Assembly (NCBI RefSeq): GCF_001425575.1
Contig: NZ_LMRD01000007.1
Coordinates: 372,001-436,000, forward strand
Direction of reading: 5' to 3'
DNA: 64,000 bases
Source of the DNA: Aurantimonas sp. Leaf443
Lineage (GTDB): Bacteria; Pseudomonadota; Alphaproteobacteria; Rhizobiales; Rhizobiaceae
Part shown: positions 30,810 through 38,979 of the stretch, piece by piece
Position numbering within the stretch: position 1 is the stretch's first letter
Layout of the letters: every line of letters begins with the position of its first letter
Notes under the pieces: generated by a model
What the model was told of the DNA's origin: nothing
The model's input: the letters and a program-made list of their open reading frames with translations, nothing else
Databases searched by the model: none
Program-made: the position numbers and the translations under genes

Positions 30810-32221
30810 TGCGCGGCCTCCCGACCCGTCCCTTCGGCAGCGAACCCGTCCGGCCCCTGCCCGTTCTTCTCCGGCGCCGGCTCTTCGCCCGCGCCCTTTC
30901 GCGCCGTGCCCGGCAGGGGCGCCTCGCCCGTGACGCGCACGCCCGGCGGCAGCGGCACGTGTTCCACCGTCAGCCGGCCGCCGGCCGCCTGCAGGCGCTC
31001 GGCCATGCCCACGAGGCCGAAGCCGCCCTTTGTGCCGCTCTCCGGCAGGCCGCCGCCGTCGTCGGTGACCGCGAAGCGCAGGACGTCGCCCCGCGGACCC
31101 ACCCGGATCGTGACGCGGCGCGGCTCGCCATGGCGCAGCGCGTTCGACACCGCCTCGCGGATGGCGCGGAAGACCATGGTCTCCAGCGGCCCGCCGAAAT
31201 CGCCGTCGGCCAGATCGAGGACGAACTGCGTCTCGGGATGGCGCTGGGCGAGCGTCCCGGCCATGTCCTCGACCATCGCCTTCAGGCCGAGGCCCGGCAG
31301 GAGGCCGGGCCGCAGGTTGCCGAGGATGCGGCGCAGCTCCTGGCGGGCCCGATGGGCGTTCGCCTGGATGGCGCCGGCGCGCGTCGCCGTCTCGCCCTCG
31401 CCCGCCTTCAGGGCCGCGCGCTTGATGGTGGAGGCGTCGACGTCCACGGCGAAGAGCAGCGGGCCGACATCGTCGTGGAGGTCGCGCGCCAGTTCCGCCC
31501 GTTCCTCGTCCTGCAGGTGCAGGAGATGTTCCGACAGGCGGCGGTTGCTGACGGAGATGTCGTCGAGCCGGGCGGCCATGGCGTTGAAGCCGCGTGCCAG
31601 CGCCCGGACCTCCGGGGGACCGGCCTCGCGCAGCCGCAGCGCCGGCCCGGCGGCCCCGATCCGGGAGAAGGCCGCCTCCAGATCGCGCAAGGGGCGCAAG
31701 GCGCGGCCGGCGACGAGATAGACCGCGACGAACCCCGCCAGCACCGAGGCGACGACGGTGAGGAGCGCAAGCGCGAGATCCGTCCAGACCTCCGACACCT
31801 CGTTGCGCGGATCGATCGACACGGCGGCGGCGACGAAGGGCGAGGCGCGCCCGGTCAGCGGCATGACGACGGTGCGCGATCTGGGCGCGACGAGCGTCAG
31901 GAACCAGTCGGGAATGGGGCCGGAATCGCCGGCGAGCTGCGAGGCGGCGCGCACGATGCCCTTGGAATCGATCAGCATCATCTGCACGTGGCGGTCGCCG
32001 TTGAAGCTGCGGGCGAAGGCTTCGAGATCGACGACCGGCTGGCGCGAGGCCGGCAGTTCGGCCAGCGCCTGCGCCACGCGGTTGGACGCCACGCTGCGCG
32101 CCGCCTCCAGCTCGGCCGAGACGCGCCGCTGCGCCTGTCCGAGCGCGAGGAAGGCGCCGGCGGCCAGGAGCAGGCAGAAGGTGACGGCGAGCGTCGTGGC
32201 AAGGCGCAGCTTCAGGGACAA
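30806..32221 (-). CDS. Membrane sensor histidine kinase
   Basis: The 471-residue kinase has a transmembrane helix at about residues 7-29, a periplasmic sensor region of about 115 residues, a second helix at about 148-172, HAMP at 172-222, a HisKA_3 domain with phospho-accepting H249 (LARDLHDDVG) and an ATPase domain (N-box EAVSNALRHGE, DDGGGLPE). The C-terminal 50 residues are low-complexity. It is the cognate kinase of the following LuxR-type regulator. By context the periplasmic domain may sense a lanthanide, alcohol or enzyme state (inference). Confidence 0.9.
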   Translation of the reverse strand: MSLKLRLATTLAVTFCLLLAAGAFLALGQAQRRVSAELEAARSVASNRVAQALAELPASRQPVVDLEAFARSFNGDRHVQMMLIDSKGIVRAASQLAGDSGPIPDWFLTLVAPRSRTVVMPLTGRASPFVAAAVSIDPRNEVSEVWTDLALALLTVVASVLAGFVAVYLVAGRALRPLRDLEAAFSRIGAAGPALRLREAGPPEVRALARGFNAMAARLDDISVSNRRLSEHLLHLQDEERAELARDLHDDVGPLLFAVDVDASTIKRAALKAGEGETATRAGAIQANAHRARQELRRILGNLRPGLLPGLGLKAMVEDMAGTLAQRHPETQFVLDLADGDFGGPLETMVFRAIREAVSNALRHGEPRRVTIRVGPRGDVLRFAVTDDGGGLPESGTKGGFGLVGMAERLQAAGGRLTVEHVPLPPGVRVTGEAPLPGTARKGAGEEPAPEKNGQGPDGFAAEGTGREAAQ

Positions 32222-32312
32222 GGGCAGGTTCCGGTTGGCTCCGGCCCCTTATGCGCGCCGGTTTCCCCTCGCCGTCAAGCGCCGGAGCCCGGCGTTCCGG
32301 CGGCGATGCGGC

Positions 32313-33563
32313 TCAGAGCGCGCATTTGGTCTCTGGCCGGTCCGTGCCCAGCGTGTCGAGCTCCGACACCTGATGCAGGAAGCCCTCCTGCGGCGAGGCC
32401 GAGACGACCGAATCCTCGGTGCCCAGTAGCACGGGCTGGCGCAGCTGCCAGTTCCAGTCGCGGAAGGTGAGGCGCTGGCCCTTGAAGGCGGCGACGGTGA
32501 AGTCCGGCCCCTTGATGAAGGCGTCGAGCTTGGCGGGATCGACGCTCTGCGTGCGCGAGGCGGCTTCGCCGAGCACGCGCACCGCCGTCCAGACCTGCAT
32601 GTCCTTCGCCTCCATGCGCCGGCCGACCGCCTTCTCGAAGCGGTTCTGGATCTGCGCCCCGCCCCATTGCTCGCTGGCCGGATGCCAGGAACCGGGCGTC
32701 AGCCCCGCCGTGCCGGCGACGGGCCGCGGCACCCAGTTGCGCCAGGGCACGTAGGAGCCGAAGACCTCGCTCTCGTCGGCGACGAGCAGCACGTCGTGGT
32801 CCGGCAGCTCCTGCAGGAAGACCGGGATCTGGCGCTGCACCAGCGCCTGACCGCTGTCGGTGGCGCGCGCCCCGCCCTCGTCCTTGAACACTTTCTCGCC
32901 GACGATCGTGCCGCCGAACTTGGCGGCCGAGTTCTTCAGCGCCGTCGCGAAGGCCTGGTCGGCCGGGTGCTCGCCCTCGACCAGCGCCCAGTTCCGCCAC
33001 TGTTTCCACATCAGATACTGCGCCAGCCCGTCGGTCAGCATCGAATAGGTCGGCGCCGTGTGCAGGAGGTTGGCGCGGCAGTTCTCCTCGCGCAGCCCGT
33101 CGTCGAGCGCGCCGGCATTGAGGACGAGGCCGTTCGAATCCTTCGCCAGATCGGCGACGGCCAGCGTGTCGGCGGCCGAGAGGTCGGTCACGATATAGTG
33201 CGTTCCCTCCTCCAGCATCTTGCGGGCGGGCGCCGTCACGTCCTCGCCGGGCTTGAGCGTCACGGTCTCAAGGTCGAAGCGCTGGCCGAGAAAGGCGCCG
33301 GTCGTGTTGTTGTCGGCGATGCCGACGCTCGCGCCCGCAAGGCCGATGTCCTCCGGCGGAATGTCGAGCGCCGAGAGCGCGAGCGTCCGCTCGTAGGTGC
33401 GCAGGAAGCCGACCTTCACCGTCTCCACCGCCTTGGCCGCGGGGGCCGCCGCGGCAGGCCTTGCGGGCGCGGGGGCGGCGGCACCGTCCTGCGCGCGCGC
33501 GTTCGGGGACGAGACGACGAGCGTGCCGCAGAGGGCGGCGCTGAGAAGGCGCGGCGAAATCAT
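32313..33563 (-). CDS. Periplasmic binding protein of PQQ-alcohol-dehydrogenase ABC system (LutA-like)
   Basis: A 416-residue exported protein with signal peptide MISPRLLSAALCGTLVVSS, an Ala/Pro-rich spacer and a type I (branched-chain amino acid type) periplasmic binding fold beginning VKVGFLRTYERT. It matches the substrate-binding family that accompanies PQQ-dependent alcohol dehydrogenase clusters. Residues ADNNTTGAFLGQ and VEGEHPADQAF are characteristic. It is the first gene of the minus-strand cluster and diverges from the H4MPT genes. From memory the equivalent lutA is needed for lanthanide-dependent growth in Methylorubrum; the ligand here is unproven. Confidence 0.87.
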   Translation of the reverse strand: MISPRLLSAALCGTLVVSSPNARAQDGAAAPAPARPAAAAPAAKAVETVKVGFLRTYERTLALSALDIPPEDIGLAGASVGIADNNTTGAFLGQRFDLETVTLKPGEDVTAPARKMLEEGTHYIVTDLSAADTLAVADLAKDSNGLVLNAGALDDGLREENCRANLLHTAPTYSMLTDGLAQYLMWKQWRNWALVEGEHPADQAFATALKNSAAKFGGTIVGEKVFKDEGGARATDSGQALVQRQIPVFLQELPDHDVLLVADESEVFGSYVPWRNWVPRPVAGTAGLTPGSWHPASEQWGGAQIQNRFEKAVGRRMEAKDMQVWTAVRVLGEAASRTQSVDPAKLDAFIKGPDFTVAAFKGQRLTFRDWNWQLRQPVLLGTEDSVVSASPQEGFLHQVSELDTLGTDRPETKCAL

Positions 33564-33742
33564 GGGGCAGGTCCTCCCGGTCCGCCGGTTCGCCCTTGTG
33601 GCGCCGGCGGAATTGGTTTTGTGTCCCCGCGCGGGGCACGAGGACAAGGCTTGAGAGACATGACTGTACGACGCCCCGATGCAAGGCAACGGGCAGTTTT
33701 TCCCGTTGTGCCCGCATGCGAGTCCGCCCCGGGAGCGGCCCG

Positions 33743-34825
33743 ATGAAGCTTCTCGCCAGCGTGCGCGATGCGGCCGAGGCGCGGATCGTCGTGGAGGGCG
33801 GCGCCGACATCGTCGACCTGAAGGATCCCGACAAGGGCGCGCTCGGCGCCGTCTCCCCGCAGGTGCTGGCCGAGGTGATCGCGGCGGTGGGGGGCGAGCG
33901 GCCCGTCTCGGCGGTGGCCGGCGACCTGCCGATGGAGAGCGAGGCGGTTCTCTCGGCCGTGGACGGGCTGAAGGCGGCCCATTTCGTCAAGGTGGGGCTG
34001 TTTCCCGCCACCCGAGCGGCCCGCCTCGCCGTCGTCGAGGCGCTGGCGCCGGCCGCGCGGCAGACCCGGCTCGTCGCCGTGTTGTTCGCCGACGGCGCGT
34101 TCGACCCGACGCTCCTGCCGGATCTGGCGAAGGCGGGCTTCGCCGGGGCGATGATCGACACGATCGGCAAGGGGCGCGGGGACGACGGGCGCCCGCGCGG
34201 CCTCCTCGCCCATCTCGCCCTGCCGGAACTGGCCGCCTTCGTCGAGGAGGCCCGCGCGCTCGGCCTGATGACGGGCCTTGCCGGCTCGCTCGAGGCGCCC
34301 GACGTTTCGCGCCTGTCGGCGGCTGCGCCCGACTATCTCGGCTTTCGCGGCGCGCTGACGGCGGGCGGGCGCGCCGATCCGGTCTCGCTTGCGGCCGTGC
34401 GCGGGCTGCGCCGCATCCTCGATCAGGCGCAGGACGCCGCCCGCCCGGCGGCGGCGAGCATCGCCTCGCAGGACGGCGACCTCGTCTTCGTGCGCGACAT
34501 GGTCGTGCCGATGGAGATCGGCGCCTACGGTCACGAGCGCGGCCGGCGCCAGGACGTGCGCTTCGGCGTCGAGGCCCGCATCGAGCCGCTGGGCGCCGAC
34601 CCGCGCGGCATGGCCGACATCTACTCCTACGACATCATCATGGACGCCGTGCGCCTCGTGACGGCGCGCGGGCATGTGGAGCTCGTGGAGACGCTCGCCG
34701 TGGATCTCGCCGAGCGCCTCCTCTGCGACGGGCGCGTGCGCGCGGTGACGGTGCGGGTGGAGAAGCTGGCGCTGGGGCCCGGCGCGGTCGGCATCGAGAT
34801 CGAGCGGCGGCGCGCGGCGTCCTGA
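33743..34825 (+). CDS. (5-formylfuran-3-yl)methyl phosphate synthase fused to dihydroneopterin aldolase-like domain
   Basis: The 360-residue product joins two enzymes. Residues 1-225 are an MfnB-type TIM barrel, which in archaea makes the furan precursor of the methanofuran-type C1 carrier; DLKDPDKGALG carries K27, equivalent to the Schiff-base lysine of MfnB, and K83 and K143 are further lysine candidates. Residues about 245-358 are a FolB-like dihydroneopterin aldolase domain with MEIGAYGHERGRRQ (E265) and RVEKLALGPGA (K341). Both domains fit synthesis of the formaldehyde-oxidation cofactors. ATG 33743 begins at MKLLASVRDA; upstream frame is ignored. Confidence 0.88.
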   Translation: MKLLASVRDAAEARIVVEGGADIVDLKDPDKGALGAVSPQVLAEVIAAVGGERPVSAVAGDLPMESEAVLSAVDGLKAAHFVKVGLFPATRAARLAVVEALAPAARQTRLVAVLFADGAFDPTLLPDLAKAGFAGAMIDTIGKGRGDDGRPRGLLAHLALPELAAFVEEARALGLMTGLAGSLEAPDVSRLSAAAPDYLGFRGALTAGGRADPVSLAAVRGLRRILDQAQDAARPAAASIASQDGDLVFVRDMVVPMEIGAYGHERGRRQDVRFGVEARIEPLGADPRGMADIYSYDIIMDAVRLVTARGHVELVETLAVDLAERLLCDGRVRAVTVRVEKLALGPGAVGIEIERRRAAS

Positions 34826-34961
34826 GCGCGAAATCGCCGGGCCGCGCCGGATTCCCCATGGATCGGAGCGGCTTGTGCGACGTTAAGCTGCACCACCTTT
34901 CGTTGCCGAGCGCCCGCAGAGGCGCCGGCGACCGTCCGCCGGGCCAGGGAGGCCGGCACCC

Positions 34962-35600
34962 ATGCAGAACCTCACGGTCTTGAAGCTCGGCGGCAGTTTC
35001 GCCGTCTCGCCCGAACTGCCGCGCTGGATCGCGGCCATCGAACTCTCCGCCGCCCCGCTCGTCGTGGTGCCGGGCGGCGGCCCCTTCGCCGACGCGGTGC
35101 GCCGCGCGCAGGCCCGCATGGGCTTCGACGACGACACCGCCCATGTCATGGCGATCCACGCGATGGAACAGTACGGCCGCGCCATCGTGGCGCTCGGCAC
35201 GCGCCTCGTGGAGACGCGCGACGCGCAGGAGATGGAGGCCGCCACCGGGCGCGGCGCGATCGCCGTCTGGATGCCCTCCACCATGGCCCTGTCCGATCCC
35301 GACATCGCGCGCGACTGGAGCGTGACCTCCGACAGCCTCGCCGCCTGGCTCGCCGGCCGGCTGCAGGCATCGCGCCTCGTCGTGATGAAGCAGATCGACG
35401 TGCCGGCGGGCACGGTGCTCGACGCGCTGGTGCGGGCGCAGATCGTCGACCCCGCCTTTCCCGACCATCTGGACCCCGGCACGGCGCTGCATCTGTGCGG
35501 CCCGTCCGAACTGCCGCGCGCCGGCGCGCTTCTGGCGCGCGGCGAGGCGCCGGGCGTGCGCGTCGCCTGCCACGGGCAGGCGCTCGTCGCGGCGCAGTAG
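34962..35600 (+). CDS. Amino acid kinase family protein, MfnE-like
   Basis: A 212-residue amino acid kinase fold protein: VLKLGGSFA at the N-terminus, VVVPGGGPFADAVRRA for nucleotide binding, and VTSDSLAAWLA near the C-terminal ATP site. MfnE-type kinases phosphorylate aminomethylfuran phosphate in methanofuran synthesis, and methylotroph homologues sit in H4MPT/methanofuran clusters. Its position right after the MfnB fusion supports that role. The exact substrate is inferred. Confidence 0.82.
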   Translation: MQNLTVLKLGGSFAVSPELPRWIAAIELSAAPLVVVPGGGPFADAVRRAQARMGFDDDTAHVMAIHAMEQYGRAIVALGTRLVETRDAQEMEAATGRGAIAVWMPSTMALSDPDIARDWSVTSDSLAAWLAGRLQASRLVVMKQIDVPAGTVLDALVRAQIVDPAFPDHLDPGTALHLCGPSELPRAGALLARGEAPGVRVACHGQALVAAQ

Positions 35601-35604
35601 CGTC

Positions 35605-35631
35605 CCGCCGCCGCTTTGCATTTGGCGGCGG
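35605..35631 (+). other. Intergenic hairpin between the MfnE-like and DHPS-like genes
   Basis: CCGCCGCC (35605-35612) pairs with GGCGGCGG (35624-35631) across an 11-base loop. There is no T-tract, so it is more likely an mRNA stability or spacing element than a terminator. It could also be chance in GC-rich DNA. Confidence 0.4.
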
Positions 35632-35712
35632 CGCCCGGCATAGAGACGGCAAGGGCCGCCGGGCACGCGACCTCGATCCTTCCAACGAGAGAAGCGACGG
35701 CCGGCGCCGGGC

Positions 35713-37113
35713 ATGACACGCGAACGACTGCTCTTCCTTACCGGCCATCTCGCCCGGCCCCGCCTGCAGCGCGTGCTGGAGGGGCTCGGCGAGACCGCCT
35801 TCGACTGGCGCATCGCCGATATCGGCGTGAAGGTCGCCGCCCTCGCCACCGGAGAGATCATCGAGCGGCGGCTGGAGCGGCCGGTCGAGGCCGACCGCGT
35901 GATCCTGCCCGGCCGCTGCCGCGCCGATCTCGATCGTCTGGCCGCAAGCTTCGGCGTGCCCTTCACGCGGGGCCCGGAGGAACTCGCCGACCTTCCCGCC
36001 TTTCTCGGGCGCAAGGGCGCGCCGCCGGACCTGTCGCGCCACGACACGGCGATCTTCGCCGAGATCGTCGACGCCACCGCCCTCTCGACGGCCGACCTCC
36101 TCGCCCGCGCCCTGCCGATGCGCGCGGCCGGCGCCGACGTCATCGACCTCGGCTGCCTGCCCGACACGCCCTTCCCCCATCTCGAAGAGGCGATCGCGGC
36201 GCTGAAGGGCGCGGGGCTGAAGGTCAGCGTCGACAGCGCCAGCCCGCAGGAACTGTCCCGCGCCACGCGCGCCGGCGCCGACTTCCTCCTCTCCCTCAAC
36301 GAGGAGACGCTCGCGATCGCGGCGGAAGGGCCGGCGGTGCCGGTGCTCGTGCCCGCGCGCCCGCACGACATGGAGTCGCTCGACCGCGCCATCGCGAAGG
36401 CCCGCGCCATGGGCATCGCCTTCCTGGCGGACCCGATCCTCGATCCGATCCATTTCGGCTTCTCCGCCTCGCTGTCGCGCTACCATGCGCTGCGAGCGGC
36501 CCATCCCGACATCGAGATGCTGATGGGGACGGGCAATCTGACCGAACTCACCGACGCCGACACGTCGGGCATCACGGCCCTGCTCCTCGGCATCTGTTCG
36601 GAGCTTGCCATCCGCAACCTCCTCGTCGTCCATGTCAGCCCCCACACGCGCCGCACGATCGAGGAACACGACGCCGCGCGCCGCATGATGTTCGCCGCGC
36701 GCGCCGACGGCGCGCTGCCGCGCGGCTACGGCGCGGGCCTCCTGCAGGTGCACGACGTCAAGCCCCACGGCGCGACGCCCGGCGAGATCGCGGTGCAGGC
36801 CGAGTCCGTGAAGGACCGCAACTACCGCATCGAGACGGCCGAGGACGGCATCCATCTCTACACGCGCGGGATGCATGAGGTGGCGCAGGACGCCTTCGAC
36901 TTCTATCCGAAGATCGAGGTGGAGAACGACCCCGCCCACGCCTTCTATCTCGGCGCCGAACTGCAGAAGGCCGAGATCGCCTGGCGGCTCGGCAAGCGCT
37001 ACGCGCAGGACAACCGGCTCGACTTCGGCGTCGCCACCCCGCCCGATGCCGAGATCGACCGCACGCGGCTGGAAGAGGCCGGCCACACGCTGAAGGCCGG
37101 CCGCAAGGGCTGA
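35713..37113 (+). CDS. DUF6513 / dihydropteroate synthase-related protein
   Basis: A 466-residue protein with an N-terminal DUF6513-like domain (MTRERLLFLTGHLARPRLQRV) and a dihydropteroate synthase-like TIM barrel (RAAGADVIDLGCLP, LKVSVDSASPQEL, AFLADPILDPIHFG, GTGNLTELTDADTSG). Such proteins occur in methylotroph and archaeal H4MPT gene sets and are thought to replace classical DHPS in methanopterin synthesis, though the reaction is not firmly assigned. It sits between the kinase and the DUF447 protein. Length and motifs look intact. Confidence 0.82.
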   Translation: MTRERLLFLTGHLARPRLQRVLEGLGETAFDWRIADIGVKVAALATGEIIERRLERPVEADRVILPGRCRADLDRLAASFGVPFTRGPEELADLPAFLGRKGAPPDLSRHDTAIFAEIVDATALSTADLLARALPMRAAGADVIDLGCLPDTPFPHLEEAIAALKGAGLKVSVDSASPQELSRATRAGADFLLSLNEETLAIAAEGPAVPVLVPARPHDMESLDRAIAKARAMGIAFLADPILDPIHFGFSASLSRYHALRAAHPDIEMLMGTGNLTELTDADTSGITALLLGICSELAIRNLLVVHVSPHTRRTIEEHDAARRMMFAARADGALPRGYGAGLLQVHDVKPHGATPGEIAVQAESVKDRNYRIETAEDGIHLYTRGMHEVAQDAFDFYPKIEVENDPAHAFYLGAELQKAEIAWRLGKRYAQDNRLDFGVATPPDAEIDRTRLEEAGHTLKAGRKG

Positions 37114-37169
37114 GCGCACCGCTCGCCTGCCGGCCCGCGCCGTGGCAGAAGACGGGCGAGGAGATGCCG

Positions 37170-37754
37170 ATGCCCTATATAAGCGAGACCATCCTGACCA
37201 GCGCGTCGCCGGACGGCGCGGTCCACATCGCCCCGCTCGGCATCATCGCCGAGGGCGAGCACTGGATCGTGGCGCCGTTCCACCCCTCGCGCACGCTGGC
37301 CAATATCCGCGCCACCGGCACCGTCGTCGCCAACTACACGGACGAGGCGAAGATCTTCGCCGGCTGCCTTACCGGCCGGCGCGACTGGCCGCTGACGGCG
37401 CTGGAGAACTGCCCGGTGCCGCGCCTCGAAGCCGCCCTCGCCCATGACGTCCTCGAGGTCGTCGACGTGAAGGACGATCCGGTGCGCCCGCGCTTTCGCT
37501 GCCGCGTCGCCGCCTCCGGCCAGCATCGCCCCTTCACCGGCATGAACCGCGCCAAGGCGGCGGTGCTGGAGGCCGCGATCCTCGTCTCGCGCCTCTCCAT
37601 GCTGGCGCCGGAGAAGATCGAGGACGAGATCGCCTATCTCAAGATCGCCATCGACAAGACGGCCGGGCCCGAGGAGGAACAGGCCTGGTACTGGCTCCTG
37701 GAAAAGGTCATCGCGCATCTGGCGAGCGTGGAGGACCAGCGCGCCGCGCCCTGA
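37170..37754 (+). CDS. DUF447 family protein
   Basis: A 194-residue protein of the DUF447 family, a split-barrel fold related to flavin-binding proteins. Motifs include HIAPLGIIAEG and NRAKAAVLEAAILVSRL. DUF447 genes cluster with H4MPT biosynthesis in methylotrophs and methanogens, but no activity is assigned. Of two close ATG codons, 37170 is preferred because GAGGAG (37158-37163) lies 6 bases upstream; ATG 37164 directly abuts that site. It is probably the last of the four cofactor genes. Confidence 0.82.
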   Translation: MPYISETILTSASPDGAVHIAPLGIIAEGEHWIVAPFHPSRTLANIRATGTVVANYTDEAKIFAGCLTGRRDWPLTALENCPVPRLEAALAHDVLEVVDVKDDPVRPRFRCRVAASGQHRPFTGMNRAKAAVLEAAILVSRLSMLAPEKIEDEIAYLKIAIDKTAGPEEEQAWYWLLEKVIAHLASVEDQRAAP

Positions 37755-37824
37755 GCCGCACGCGAAGGCTTGCCCTTCGCCCGCCCGGCCCTCTACTGGT
37801 TCCGGCGATATCGGGGAGCATGAG

Positions 37825-38781
37825 ATGAGCAAGCCGCGGGAGGAAGAGGTCTCTCGCCTCGACGAGGCGGCCCGGGCCGGCTGGCTCTACTACGTCGCCG
37901 GCAACACGCAGGAGGAGATCGCCGGCAAGCTCGGCCTGTCGCGCCAGAGCGTGCAGCGCCTCGTCTCGCTGTCGATGAGCGCCGGCCTCGTGCGCGTGCG
38001 CATCGACCATCCGATCGCCGCCTGCCTCGATCTCGGCGCCCGGCTGAAGGCGCGTTTCGGCCTCGCCTATGCCGAGGTCGTGCCGAGCGATCCCGCCTCC
38101 GGCTCCACCACGCTCGGCATCGCGCAGGCCTGCGCCGACGAGCTGGAGCGCCGCCTCCTTTCGCCCGTTCCGATCATCCTCGCCATCGGCACGGGGCGCA
38201 CGCTGAAGGCCGCCGTCGAGCACCTGCCGGCGACGATCCGCTGCCCGCAGCACCGCATCGTCTCGCTCACCGGCAATGTGGCGCCGGACGGCTCGGCCGC
38301 GCTCTACAACGTCATCTTCTCAATGGCCGACCGCGTCGAGGCGCCGCATTACCCGATGCCGCTGCCCGTCGTCGTCTCCTCCGCGCAGGAGCGCGCCCTC
38401 CTGCACGAGCAGAAGGTCATCCGCTCGACCCTCGCCCTTGCCGCGCAAGCCGATACGAGCTTCGTGGGCGTCGGCGAGATCGGCCCGCAGACGCCGCTCC
38501 TTCTCGACCGGTTCATCGGCCGCGAGGAGGAGGAGGAGATCGCACGCGCCGGCGCCGTCGGCGAGATCTGCGGCTGGATCTTCGGCGCGGACGGCCGGAT
38601 CATCGACTGCGCCTTCAACGAACGCGTGGCGAGCGCCCCCCTCCCCTCGACCGCGCGGGGCACGGTGATCGGCGTGGCCATGGGCGCGGCCAAGCGGCCG
38701 GCCCTTCGCGCCGCGCTCGGCGCGCTGCTGAACGGCGTCATCACCGACGAGACGACGGCCAGAAGCCTTCTCGAAGACTGA
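37825..38781 (+). CDS. SorC family sugar-responsive transcriptional regulator
   Basis: The 318-residue protein has an N-terminal helix-turn-helix (NTQEEIAGKLGLSRQSVQRLVSL, residues about 27-50) and a C-terminal sugar-isomerase-like effector domain (VPIILAIGTGRTLKAAVEHLP and VGEIGPQTPLL). SorC/DeoR-type regulators respond to phosphorylated sugars or polyols. It precedes the polyol operon on the same strand and is its likely regulator; candidate operators lie at 38880-38933. Confidence 0.9.
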   Translation: MSKPREEEVSRLDEAARAGWLYYVAGNTQEEIAGKLGLSRQSVQRLVSLSMSAGLVRVRIDHPIAACLDLGARLKARFGLAYAEVVPSDPASGSTTLGIAQACADELERRLLSPVPIILAIGTGRTLKAAVEHLPATIRCPQHRIVSLTGNVAPDGSAALYNVIFSMADRVEAPHYPMPLPVVVSSAQERALLHEQKVIRSTLALAAQADTSFVGVGEIGPQTPLLLDRFIGREEEEEIARAGAVGEICGWIFGADGRIIDCAFNERVASAPLPSTARGTVIGVAMGAAKRPALRAALGALLNGVITDETTARSLLED

Positions 38782-38879
38782 CGCCGGCGCCGCCCGCCCC
38801 GGCGACCGCGGACCCTCCCATCCCGATTCATCCCACCCAAGGTCCGCGCGGCCCGACGGCGCACGCGCAGCGTCGATTT

Positions 38880-38933
38880 TGTGCGGTGCAGCACAACCGG
38901 TCCATTGACACTGTCAGGCCTTCATACGAACAT
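38880..38933 (+). promoter_or_regulatory. Candidate promoter and operators of the polyol operon
   Basis: A perfect -35 TTGACA (38905-38910) is followed 17 bases on by GAACAT (38928-38933) as a weak -10. The -35 overlaps an 11-base perfect palindrome TGACACTGTCA (38906-38916). A second inverted repeat, TGTGC-N6-GCACA (38880-38895), lies just upstream. Both are candidate sites for the SorC regulator encoded immediately before. Confidence 0.55.
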
Positions 38934-38979
38934 TTGCCCGAAGAGCGATCAATTGCTCGCAACGGGATTGGGAGGTTCC

